Shown here in pieces: positions 1 to 6,393 of a stretch of 22,670 nucleotides of DNA. Both the position numbers and the translations under genes were made by a program. Every line of letters starts with the position of its first letter. Position 1 is the stretch's first letter. The DNA is from a virus, in the IMG/VR virus record IMGVR_UViG_3300030107_001186, positions 1-22,670 of that record. One strand, written 5' to 3'. The notes below the pieces were generated by a model. The model saw only the letters and a list, made by a program, of their open reading frames with translations, did not search any database and was not told the origin of the DNA.

Positions 1-530
1 ATCAGTTTGTAGTCGTATTCTTCAGAAAGTAATTTATTAAATTTCCATTGTGTTGTATCAGGTAAATTAGTTCCGTATACAATATTTTTTGGAAATGTTT
101 GTTTTAATGCAGCAGTTGACATTCCCACACCATTACCGAGATCTACTATGTTTGTATAATCTTTAATTAGTTTCTTAAAGCCAAATGGTGGTACATTTTG
201 ATTATTTTTGAGGTCATTTATATATTTGCGTGCATAAAAATCCCAACAGCACCATACTTCTGCTAAATAGATGTCCTCAGAATAGCAATCATAATCAGGA
301 TTATCGGTATTTCGCACGGAATTATACCAACGTGTTTCTAAATCAATCAGACTTTTTGCTGCTTTAATCCCTTTTTTCCCACCATCTGCAAGAAAGGCAT
401 TAGTTTGTGCAGCAGTTTGTGCAATTTCGTATGCTTTTGTATCTCCCAACCCTACTTGAGTTAGGAGATAGTAAAAGTATTTGATACCTACTGACCCTTT
501 CAGAGTCAGTAGGTCAGGTTTGTTTGTCAT
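1..530 (-). CDS. SAM-dependent methyltransferase-like protein, 3' end cut off by window
   Basis: The reading frame opens with ATG at 530 and stays open for 176 codons to the left edge, so the C-terminus is missing. Residues 127-138 read NIVDLGNGVGMS, which fits motif I of class I methyltransferases (hydrophobic strand, then D-L-G-x-G-x-G) that holds S-adenosylmethionine. A helical N-terminal region of about 120 residues, rich in Trp and Tyr, precedes it and I do not recognise it. The start overlaps the stop of the DUF932 gene as ATGA, so the two are translationally coupled and share a promoter. The cytosine-C5 signature DLFAGxGG is absent, so this is not an obvious C5-cytosine methyltransferase. 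The substrate could be DNA, RNA, protein or a small molecule; the catalytic motifs lie outside the window. Confidence 0.6.
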   Translation of the reverse strand, partial: MTNKPDLLTLKGSVGIKYFYYLLTQVGLGDTKAYEIAQTAAQTNAFLADGGKKGIKAAKSLIDLETRWYNSVRNTDNPDYDCYSEDIYLAEVWCCWDFYARKYINDLKNNQNVPPFGFKKLIKDYTNIVDLGNGVGMSTAALKQTFPKNIVYGTNLPDTTQWKFNKLLSEEYDYKL

Positions 531-1459
531 GCAGTAACAAGCATTTGTGTTTCTAGGTATTCAAGGAACTTTTTATTCATGTAATTTCTAGAACCATCTA
601 GTTGAGAAGCAAATGTTCTTTCATCTGTCTGGTCAGTCGCTTTTGTTCTGTTGTGGCTAGTGTATTGTGTCATTGCAGAAACAAGACCCCAAGCAGTTCC
701 GTTTCTAGATTCAAGATCACCACCGATAAGTCCTTCACTAAGGATTTTTTCAACAGTTCTAGTTTTAAGCATTTCAGCTTTCTCGTCATCAAAGAATCCT
801 CTGATAGCATTTTTTGCTGTATCCATTGTGATTGGTGTTTTAATACACTTGTCTTTGATTCTGTTGTATTCTTGGGATTCAGCAATTGCTGCATCAAGTA
901 CAGGTTGGACATCTCCGAATGTCATTTCTCTCAAGTGTGAGAAACAATTAAATCTTTGATGAATTTGTCTAGTCATTCCGTTTGTGCAAACTAGCTCATT
1001 GAACAGAACCATTACTTTTGGTGATTTTGATTCACCGTAGTAATCAGTTACAACTAACCAACTGTCGGTTTTATCTCCGACATCACTGAATTTTGTTTGA
1101 TCGTTAGTTAGTTTTGATGCCATGTAAAAAGTTTTGCCAGCATCAAATGACCCAACAAGGTCAAGTGTAATTTCTTTTTTACTTGCATCACAGAATTGTC
1201 TGAAATAATCAATGAATGTAGTTGGCTGAATACATTGGCGTCTTTTTCCAAATACACCCAATGCGTCCATATTGTCAGATCTATGCCAGATTTGTATTTC
1301 TGGATATTCTCTGTCATTAATTTTATGAGGTCTGCGGTCAACATTGAAGTTACAGCCGATTGAATTAAGAATGTCCTCGTTAGACATAAATCCATGAACC
1401 TCTGCTGCGGTTCCTCTAAACAGTTTTTGATCTGTTTTAGTTAGTTTTGAAGTAGGCAT
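527..1459 (-). CDS. DUF932-family phage/plasmid protein
   Basis: This 310-residue protein matches the DUF932 family, common in phages and plasmids and of unknown biochemical role. Hallmarks are the central LFNELVCTNGM segment (about residues 153-163) and the C-terminal NGTAWGLVSAMTQYTSH segment. The frame extends to a TTG at 1480. I prefer the ATG at 1459 because the promoter -10 box (1485-1490) would place the RNA start near 1478, on top of the TTG, leaving a leader of about 20 nt before the ATG. No Shine-Dalgarno sequence is visible. It is the first gene of a leftward unit and overlaps the methyltransferase-like gene by 4 nt. DUF932 genes often lie near replication or recombination genes, but nothing here proves that role. 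Confidence 0.85.
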   Translation of the reverse strand: MPTSKLTKTDQKLFRGTAAEVHGFMSNEDILNSIGCNFNVDRRPHKINDREYPEIQIWHRSDNMDALGVFGKRRQCIQPTTFIDYFRQFCDASKKEITLDLVGSFDAGKTFYMASKLTNDQTKFSDVGDKTDSWLVVTDYYGESKSPKVMVLFNELVCTNGMTRQIHQRFNCFSHLREMTFGDVQPVLDAAIAESQEYNRIKDKCIKTPITMDTAKNAIRGFFDDEKAEMLKTRTVEKILSEGLIGGDLESRNGTAWGLVSAMTQYTSHNRTKATDQTDERTFASQLDGSRNYMNKKFLEYLETQMLVTA

Positions 1460-1480
1460 TTGTTTGTTTGGTATCAACAA

Positions 1481-1500
1481 ATTAATTATAATACAATTAA
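1481..1500. repeat. 20-bp promoter repeat, copy 1 (near-palindrome, possible operator)
   Basis: ATTAATTATAATACAATTAA is identical to positions 2860-2879. Bases 1482-1500 form a 19-bp near-palindrome with arms TTAATTrTA/TAyAATTAA around a central base; only one mismatched pair plus the centre breaks symmetry. It covers the -10 box, where a dimeric repressor could block RNA polymerase. It may simply be a conserved AT-rich promoter core. Confidence 0.55.
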
Positions 1501-1513
1501 TGTAGTATTTAAA
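1485..1513 (-). promoter_or_regulatory. Leftward sigma70-type promoter for the DUF932 unit
   Basis: Read on the minus strand, the -10 box is TATAAT (1485-1490, perfect), the spacer is 17 bp, and the -35 box is TTTAAA (1508-1513, four of six matches to TTGACA). The predicted RNA start is near 1478, about 20 nt before the ATG at 1459. The -10 box sits inside a 20-bp sequence repeated exactly at the other leftward promoter. Assignment is by eye and assumes sigma70-like recognition. Confidence 0.6.
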
Positions 1514-1529
1514 CCCCCTTTTTTACACG

Positions 1530-1538
1530 CAGTAACAA
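1530..1538. promoter_or_regulatory. CAGTAACAA motif upstream of the DUF932 promoter
   Basis: The 9-mer CAGTAACAA is centred about 56 bp upstream of the predicted RNA start at 1478. The same 9-mer is at 2917-2925 upstream of the other leftward promoter. The similar placement suggests an activator site, but this is inference. Confidence 0.3.
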
Positions 1539-1568
1539 TTACTTTTCCTACATCAGGGGGTGTAGTGG

Positions 1569-1862
1569 CTATTTACGTTTACGTTCTTCTGCTTGTAACT
1601 TTTTACGATCAACTTGTTTAACTTTTTTTGTATTGCTTCCGTAATTCTTTTTTGGTCCATTGGTCTCGTTATATCGAATTGCTGATCTTATCCTTGCTAA
1701 GTTAATAGCTCTTGCCCTCAATGGGTCAGAGTCATTACTTTTATCAATTATTTTTAACCATTCGATTGTCTGATTAGGAAAGTTGGTTTTAAATTGGTGC
1801 AATCTTTCTATCTCACGAACAGAAAGATTGGGAAATGTACGCTGGTAAGAAGAATAATCCAT
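1569..1862 (-). CDS. Small basic protein of unknown function
   Basis: I do not recognise this 97-residue protein. The N-terminal 60 residues look helical, with a segment VREIERLHQFKTNFPNQTIEWL, reminiscent of a small DNA-binding or adaptor helix bundle. The last 30 residues are strongly basic (KKNYGSNTKKVKQVDRKKL and RKRK at the end), which would suit nucleic-acid binding. It is the last gene of the four-gene leftward unit. Its ATG shares one base with the stop of the preceding gene (TAATG) and has no Shine-Dalgarno sequence of its own, so it is probably translated by reinitiation. Confidence 0.7.
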   Translation of the reverse strand: MDYSSYQRTFPNLSVREIERLHQFKTNFPNQTIEWLKIIDKSNDSDPLRARAINLARIRSAIRYNETNGPKKNYGSNTKKVKQVDRKKLQAEERKRK

Positions 1863-2173
1863 TACATCAAACTGGTTTGATTGTATTCTTCTGGCTTTTT
1901 AGGCAATGTCCATAAATGTTCTTTTTTACCATAATTGCCCATAACAAATTCCTTTGTCTTTTCGAGTTTGCCATGATCAGATAAGTTGGTCATTGCTCTT
2001 CTGATTGAGGTTATTGGACATTTTAAACCAGAAATAGATAAGACCATTGATGGACTCAATGGCTTTTCATACTGATTAAAACATTTCATTATCCTTTGCT
2101 CTTGGGTTAGAGCTTGAGCTTGCGATTTGGCAAGCTCATCTGGATTTTCGTCTATTGTGTTAAAAAAAGTCAT
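1862..2173 (-). CDS. Winged-helix-like protein
   Basis: This 103-residue protein has the pattern of a small winged helix-turn-helix domain. Residues about 22-80 form helices ending in ITSIRRAMTNLSDHGKLEKT, the usual 'recognition helix then wing' layout (SxRRAxxxLxxxGxLEKT) of MarR/replication-initiator-like domains. That fits a DNA-binding regulator or replication accessory protein. The start overlaps the stop of the 133-aa gene by 4 nt (ATGA) and its own stop overlaps the next start, so it is embedded in a coupled operon. It could control its own promoter at 2864-2892; that is inference. Confidence 0.7.
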   Translation of the reverse strand: MTFFNTIDENPDELAKSQAQALTQEQRIMKCFNQYEKPLSPSMVLSISGLKCPITSIRRAMTNLSDHGKLEKTKEFVMGNYGKKEHLWTLPKKPEEYNQTSLM

Positions 2174-2571
2174 GGTGCAAACTCTGGGTATTGTTTAGTT
2201 AGTCTTTTTTCTATTGTTTTATAGTCCATATTCCATTCAACAAGACATTCAGTTTTTCTTTTCTGTATGTAGTCTTTACTGGCTTGCTCCCTTGCAATTT
2301 GTTTTCTTAAGTATTTAATTTGTTCTTTGTAATCTTTTATATGGCAATCACAGGTGTGAGCCATTTTGTCATATTTTTCAAGTTTAACAAAATGTTCGTC
2401 ATCAGCACCCATTGGTCCATCAAGTATTCTTCTCAGGTAACTTTCATCACAATTAAAGTCATCTGACCAATGTTCTGATTCTTCTCCACCAAGATCAAAC
2501 ATCTTGGTGTGGAATTTATCAAGTATTGCGAAGGCTTTTCTAGCCTGATTTAAATAATGACCTCGTTTCAT
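2170..2571 (-). CDS. Coiled-coil protein of unknown function
   Basis: This is a 133-residue protein I do not recognise. Residues about 80-125 are highly charged and helical (KDYKEQIKYLRKQIAREQ is typical), likely a coiled coil, so it probably forms oligomers or binds a partner. A CxC pair (residues 94-96) lies before the coil. The start is well supported: GGAGGG lies 7 nt upstream of the ATG, inside the end of the preceding gene, whose TAA directly abuts this ATG. The 3' end overlaps the winged-helix gene by 4 nt. Confidence 0.75.
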   Translation of the reverse strand: MKRGHYLNQARKAFAILDKFHTKMFDLGGEESEHWSDDFNCDESYLRRILDGPMGADDEHFVKLEKYDKMAHTCDCHIKDYKEQIKYLRKQIAREQASKDYIQKRKTECLVEWNMDYKTIEKRLTKQYPEFAP

Positions 2572-2835
2572 TTATTTGCCCTCCTTGTATTCTTCGTTAA
2601 CTTCCCAAAGCTGTTTGATTGCAGTAGCAACAAGTACACCCTCTCCTTCTCCAAACATAAGAAGTTGATTTAAAACATCTTTAATTGGATTTGGTGCTGA
2701 ATTGTACATTGCTGCATAATCATTAGCAATTGTTTCGACCATGTTCTTCATGTCGATTCTTTCAAGCTCTTGCTCGTAGGCTTCATGATCCTCTTGGGTC
2801 ATGTAGTCTTTAGTCTGTTTTGTTTGATTAGTCAT
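2572..2835 (-). CDS. Small acidic protein of unknown function, first gene of leftward operon
   Basis: The protein has 87 residues from the ATG at 2835. The frame reaches an upstream ATG at 2859, but the promoter -10 box is only 5 nt from it, so the RNA would start near 2857, at or inside that codon. The ATG at 2835 has AGAGG 4-5 nt upstream and a leader of about 22 nt, so I prefer it. The product is acidic and mostly helical (YEQELERIDMKNMVETIAND), ending VNEEYKEGK. I recognise no family. Its stop abuts the next ATG at 2571, and its last codons carry that gene's ribosome-binding site. Confidence 0.7.
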   Translation of the reverse strand: MTNQTKQTKDYMTQEDHEAYEQELERIDMKNMVETIANDYAAMYNSAPNPIKDVLNQLLMFGEGEGVLVATAIKQLWEVNEEYKEGK

Positions 2836-2859
2836 AAGACCTCTGTTTTGTTTTGACAT

Positions 2860-2879
2860 ATTAATTATAATACAATTAA
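2860..2879. repeat. 20-bp promoter repeat, copy 2 (near-palindrome, possible operator)
   Basis: Exact second copy of the 20-mer at 1481-1500, again with the -10 box inside it. The flanks differ between the copies, so the conservation is limited to the -10 region and its symmetric arms. Confidence 0.55.
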
Positions 2880-2892
2880 AAGTAATTGTAAA
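2864..2892 (-). promoter_or_regulatory. Strong leftward sigma70-type promoter
   Basis: On the minus strand the -35 box is TTTACA (2887-2892, five of six), the spacer is 17 bp and the -10 box is TATAAT (2864-2869, perfect). This is the best consensus promoter I found. The predicted RNA start is near 2857, giving a short leader to the ATG at 2835. It drives the four-gene leftward unit. Confidence 0.75.
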
Positions 2893-2907
2893 CCAATTAA
2901 TTTTGAT

Positions 2908-2925
2908 GTAACATCACAGTAACAA
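2908..2925. promoter_or_regulatory. GTAACA direct repeat in the divergent promoter region
   Basis: GTAACA occurs at 2908-2913 and 2919-2924, an 11-bp period (one helical turn). The second copy is part of CAGTAACAA (2917-2925), shared with 1530-1538. The repeat lies about 50-65 bp upstream of the predicted leftward RNA start and 10-27 bp before the rightward ATG at 2935, so one protein could affect both directions. Functional role is inference. Confidence 0.35.
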
Positions 2926-2934
2926 CTTATTTAT

Positions 2935-3888
2935 ATGCGACATTTAGTTACTGGTGGTGCTGGCTTTTTGGGATCACATCTGGTCGACTCACTAATAAAA
3001 GACAATCAAGAAGTCATTTGTCTTGATAATTTCCATACTGGCAAAAAAAGAAACGTTGCCCATCTGATTGGTCACAAGAACTTCGAACTGATTAGACATG
3101 ACGTAATTGAGCCTATACTGCTAGAAGTTGACCGCATTTGGCATTTAGCTTGTCCAGCAAGTCCTGTTCAGTACCAAATAAATCCCATAAAGACCATAAA
3201 AACTAGCTTTTTTGGTACATATAATATGCTCGGATTAGCGAAAAGATCGGGAGCAAAAATACTTTTTACCAGTACTTCAGAGATTTATGGTGACCCACAA
3301 ATTCACCCACAGCCTGAATATTATCTAGGCAATGTAAATACAATTGGACCTCGTGCTTGTTATGACGAAGGAAAAAGAATATCAGAAACATTGATGACCG
3401 ATTATAAAAGAGTTAATAATGTAGAGATTCGAATTGCTCGTATATTTAATACTTATGGTCCAAGAATGTTAAAAAATGATGGAAGGGTTGTTAGTAACTT
3501 TATTACACAGGCATTAGCTAATAAACCAATTACTGTTTATGGAACAGGAACGCAAACTAGGTGCTTTTGTTATGTAGATGATATGGTTGCTGGTCTAAAA
3601 AAACTTATGGATTCTGATTGCTCAAAACCAATAAACTTAGGCAATCCTGTAGAAATTACAGTTAACGAGTTGGCAATGCGTATAACAAATAAAATAAATG
3701 CTGCTTTGCCCCATGTAAATTTACCATTACCAGAAGATGACCCACAAAGAAGAAACCCAGATATTACATTGGCAAAAGAAACTTTAGATTGGTTGCCGAC
3801 AGTATCACTTGATGATGGACTTGAGGAAACAATAGACTATTTCAAGTCATTTAAAAAAATTACTTGGAATAAGGAGGCTGCATATTAA
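2935..3888 (+). CDS. UDP-glucuronate decarboxylase (UDP-xylose synthase) / SDR sugar-nucleotide enzyme
   Basis: This 317-residue extended SDR enzyme is predicted to convert UDP-glucuronate to UDP-xylose with NAD+. The NAD-binding glycine motif TGGAGFLG is at residues 6-13. Family hallmarks follow: HLACPASP (70-77), STSEIYGDP (113-121), the YxxxK catalytic pair Y143 and K147 in [18 protein letters not shown] (168-178), DGRVVSNF (182-189) and the [10 protein letters not shown] segment (200-209). The combination is closer to UXS than to dTDP-glucose dehydratase or GalE. Length is normal for a cytosolic UXS, so it looks intact. The ATG has no Shine-Dalgarno sequence. The gene opens the rightward cluster and its stop overlaps the ParB-like gene (TAATG), suggesting the sugar is used with the downstream glycosyltransferase. 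A role in host surface polysaccharide is the main alternative. Confidence 0.9.
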   Translation: MRHLVTGGAGFLGSHLVDSLIKDNQEVICLDNFHTGKKRNVAHLIGHKNFELIRHDVIEPILLEVDRIWHLACPASPVQYQINPIKTIKTSFFGTYNMLGLAKRSGAKILFTSTSEIYGDPQIHPQPEYYLGNVNTIGPRACYDEGKRISETLMTDYKRVNNVEIRIARIFNTYGPRMLKNDGRVVSNFITQALANKPITVYGTGTQTRCFCYVDDMVAGLKKLMDSDCSKPINLGNPVEITVNELAMRITNKINAALPHVNLPLPEDDPQRRNPDITLAKETLDWLPTVSLDDGLEETIDYFKSFKKITWNKEAAY

Positions 3889-5207
3889 TGGGAGCTTCAG
3901 TATTCGAAATTGAGCATAATGGATTGTTTTATGAATTTGAATTTGATTCTGAACATAAATGGGTACATCACACAAAGTGGCCTGATGGAAAAACTTCCTA
4001 CTGTCTTTTACAAAATGCAGGTGGTACTTTGGAGAGAGCAAAGAAAAGGTGTAGAGAGCATATTATTGCTTGGTACGAAAATCCAGAAAGCTTTCATGTT
4101 GACGATAAATATGTCGACATGAATAATAAGTACATTAAAAAAATGCAAAAACGCAAGGAGGACTTAGGTACTGTGATTTCAACAGAATGTAGCTTATCAG
4201 AGCTAAAACCATACAAAAACAATTCAAAAATACATCCAGAACAACAAATAAAGAATATTGTTGCATCAATAAAACAGTTTGGATTTACACAGCCAATTGT
4301 TTGTGATGAAGAAAAAACTATTCTTTCTGGTCATGGAAGATACGAAGCTGCAAAACAAATGCAGATTGATGAAGTACCAATTCGTATTGTAGAAAATTTA
4401 ACTGATGCACAAAAAAAGGCTTATGTTATTGCTGATAATAAAATTGCAGAACAGTCTGAATGGGATGAAAGCAAGGTGTTAGAAGAACTAGGTAATATAT
4501 CAAACTTGGATGATTTGCACCAAGATATTGTTAATTTATTGGACTTTAATACATTTTCCTTTTATACAGTTAGACAAATGGCTGTAGCAGATTTAAAGCC
4601 ACATCCAAAAAACTACAAGTCACACCCTGCAGATCAGCTTGAACATTTGAAACAATCCATAACTGATAATGGGATTTACAGAAATGTAATCGTTGCAAAG
4701 GATAATACGATACTTGCAGGGCATGGTGTTGTTAAAGCTGCACAGTCTTTAGGGTTATCATCTGTACCTGTGTTGAAATTAGAGCTTGAATCAGATAGTA
4801 TTGAGGCTGTTAAGTTACTAACAGCCGATAACGAAGTTTCGCATTTAGGCGAAGTAGATGATCGTGCATTATCAAATATTCTTAAAGAGATTATGGAAAA
4901 AAGTGATCTCTTAGGTACCGGCTATGATGAAATGATGTTGCAGAACTTGTTATATGTAACAAGACCAGCATCAGAAATAAAAACAACAGACCATGCTGCT
5001 GAATGGTTAGGTATGCCTGATTTTGAAATATCTGACCCTGTAAAAAAATTACACGTTAACTTTGAAACATATGAGGACAAAAAAGCCTTTTGCGAACAGA
5101 ATGGCTTTGATTATTTAGAAAAAACAGACGAATCTATTTGGTTTCCACAAAAAGAAAGACGAGATATTACATCTGTAGGATTTGAGGTAGAAAATGAAGA
5201 AGCCTAA
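3888..5207 (+). CDS. Tandem ParB-like domain protein
   Basis: This 439-residue protein has two ParB N-terminal-like (ParB/sulfiredoxin fold) domains. The first spans about 98-195, beginning LSELKPYKNNSKIHPEQQ, with SGHGRYEAAK at 147-156. The second spans about 228-325, beginning VADLKPHPKNYKSHPADQ, with AGHGVVKAAQ at 277-286. In the second the Arg after GHG is Val, so that copy may have lost nucleotide chemistry. Residues 1-75 form a separate small domain. The C-terminus (371-420; AEWLGMPDFE and ESIWFP) resembles a tail I recall from other phage ParB-like proteins. There is no ParB centromere-binding HTH, so plasmid partition is unlikely. Such proteins accompany phage DNA-modification genes as predicted nucleases or NTP-binding enzymes. 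The 3' end overlaps the glycosyltransferase by 14 nt. Confidence 0.87.
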   Translation: MGASVFEIEHNGLFYEFEFDSEHKWVHHTKWPDGKTSYCLLQNAGGTLERAKKRCREHIIAWYENPESFHVDDKYVDMNNKYIKKMQKRKEDLGTVISTECSLSELKPYKNNSKIHPEQQIKNIVASIKQFGFTQPIVCDEEKTILSGHGRYEAAKQMQIDEVPIRIVENLTDAQKKAYVIADNKIAEQSEWDESKVLEELGNISNLDDLHQDIVNLLDFNTFSFYTVRQMAVADLKPHPKNYKSHPADQLEHLKQSITDNGIYRNVIVAKDNTILAGHGVVKAAQSLGLSSVPVLKLELESDSIEAVKLLTADNEVSHLGEVDDRALSNILKEIMEKSDLLGTGYDEMMLQNLLYVTRPASEIKTTDHAAEWLGMPDFEISDPVKKLHVNFETYEDKKAFCEQNGFDYLEKTDESIWFPQKERRDITSVGFEVENEEA

Positions 5208-6075
5208 TTATCCTGTATATGTTATATCAAAGGGTAGATATGATGCTTGTTTAACTGCAAACTTTTTACTGAAAGATCAAGTTGACTTTCGTATTGTTGT
5301 AGAACCACAGGAATTTGATAAGTATGCCAAGCACTACGATCCGTCAATAATTATAAAAACACCTTTTCAAAATTTAGGTTTGGGATCAATACCAGTTAGA
5401 AATTTTGTTTGGGAGCATAGCAATTCTATTGGAGCAAAAAGACATTGGATAATAGATGATAATATACGCAGTATTTACAGAAAGTATAAAAATACTCGTA
5501 TTCGTTGTAATGCAAATGTTGGTCTTAGATGTTGCGAGGACTTTACTGACAGGTATACAAACATAGCAATATCAGGATTAAATTACGTTTCGTTTGCTAT
5601 AAAACGAAACCAACCACCATTTCAGTTAAATGCTCATGTATATTCGACCCTGTTAATTGATAATTCATTGGATATAAGATGGCGTGGTAGATATAACGAA
5701 GATACTGATTTATGTTTACAAGCATTGTCGTTGGGATACTGCACTGTCAACTTTAATGCATTTTTAATAGAAAAAATGCACACAATGACAATGAAAGGAG
5801 GCAATACAGACCAACTTTATAAAGGTGATGGTAGATTAACAATGGCAAGAAGTTTAGAAAAATTGTGGCCAAAAGTAGTACAAACAAAGAGAAGATTTCA
5901 AAGACCACAGCACGTTGTACATAATAATTGGCAGAAATTTGATACACAATTAATAAGAAGAAAAGATATAGATTGGGAAAAAATACAAAAAACAGATAAT
6001 TATGGATTACGATTAGTTCAACTGAAACAACCAAAAAGTGGTTCACAAGAACTAAAAAAACTTTTTGATGAATAA
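5194..6075 (+). CDS. TET-associated glycosyltransferase-like (TAGT) protein
   Basis: The 293-residue protein resembles the TAGT group of GT-A-type glycosyltransferases found in phage base-modification loci. Visible marks are the N-terminal YPVYVISKGR strand-loop (6-15), VVEPQEFDKYAKHY (35-48), NLGLGSIPVRN (60-70), the DxD-like RHWIIDDNIR (83-92; D88, D89), NEDTDLC (168-174) and MKGGNTDQLYKG (200-211). Established view: TAGT enzymes are linked with TET/JBP dioxygenases and thought to glycosylate 5-hydroxymethylated pyrimidines in phage DNA. Inference: the UXS gene two positions upstream supplies a UDP-pentose donor. No TET gene is in the window. The start overlaps the ParB-like gene by 14 nt, and its TAA directly abuts the small terminase ATG. 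Confidence 0.82.
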   Translation: MKKPNYPVYVISKGRYDACLTANFLLKDQVDFRIVVEPQEFDKYAKHYDPSIIIKTPFQNLGLGSIPVRNFVWEHSNSIGAKRHWIIDDNIRSIYRKYKNTRIRCNANVGLRCCEDFTDRYTNIAISGLNYVSFAIKRNQPPFQLNAHVYSTLLIDNSLDIRWRGRYNEDTDLCLQALSLGYCTVNFNAFLIEKMHTMTMKGGNTDQLYKGDGRLTMARSLEKLWPKVVQTKRRFQRPQHVVHNNWQKFDTQLIRRKDIDWEKIQKTDNYGLRLVQLKQPKSGSQELKKLFDE

Positions 6076-6393
6076 ATGGCAAAAAGATCTACAAAAAAAG
6101 AAGTAGAGTGGAGAGTCCGTAAAGTTGCTGCTCTGAAAGCTCGTAATACTATGCGATCAGAAATTGTCGCTTATGGTGTAAGAGAATGGGGGGTAAAACC
6201 TAGAGCAGTTGATAAGTATATAAGTGCTGCAAATGAAGTTATGGCAACAGATTGGGATGTTGATAGAAGGCAATTTACTGCTGATGTTCTTTCTCAACTT
6301 AGTACATTGGCTCAAGATGCTAGAAGAAACAACCAGCCACATATAGCACTTGGCTGTATAAATACAATGGCAAAAGTTGCTCAGTTGTTATGA
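6076..6393 (+). CDS. terS: Terminase small subunit-like protein
   Basis: The 105-residue protein begins with a basic helix-turn-helix-like region (about 8-50; RNTMRSEIVAYGVREWGVKP then RAVDKYISAA) that would recognise phage DNA, followed by a helical oligomerisation segment (LSQLSTLAQDARRNNQPHIA). Assignment rests on this architecture and on position: the stop overlaps the large terminase start by 4 nt (ATGA). Small terminases diverge quickly, and this one is at the short end of the range. Its start abuts the glycosyltransferase stop, tying packaging and modification genes together. Confidence 0.8.
   Translation: MAKRSTKKEVEWRVRKVAALKARNTMRSEIVAYGVREWGVKPRAVDKYISAANEVMATDWDVDRRQFTADVLSQLSTLAQDARRNNQPHIALGCINTMAKVAQLL

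Noticed and set aside
602-959. Two plus-strand open frames of about 100 codons
   Set aside because: They are antisense to the DUF932 coding region and show Ser/Cys/Phe-rich sequence with no family signal.
1460-1480. TTG start at 1480 for the DUF932 gene
   Set aside because: The predicted RNA start is near 1478, so the codon would not be in the message; ATG 1459 fits better.
1548-1565. Inverted repeat CTACA/TGTAG just after the last gene of the four-gene leftward unit, considered as a terminator
   Set aside because: The stem is only 5 bp with an 8-nt loop, and on the minus strand it is followed by GAAAAG rather than a T-run.
2836-2859. ATG start at 2859 for the first leftward gene
   Set aside because: It lies 5 nt from the -10 box, at or before the expected RNA start, whereas ATG 2835 has AGAGG upstream. 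A leaderless message remains possible.
2853-2914. Rightward promoters for the UXS gene: TTGACA at 2853-2858 on the plus strand, or TTGTAA with TAACAT at 17 bp
   Set aside because: The first has no -10 box at a usable distance; the second matches only four of six at each box. Neither is strong enough to list.
3888-5207. Reading the ParB-like protein as a plasmid partition system
   Set aside because: There is no ParA neighbour, no parS-like repeats and no centromere-binding HTH domain; the glycosyltransferase context points to DNA modification instead.
5753-6082. 109-codon open frame on the minus strand
   Set aside because: It is antisense to the glycosyltransferase and rich in Phe/Leu/Val, as expected opposite A-rich coding DNA.
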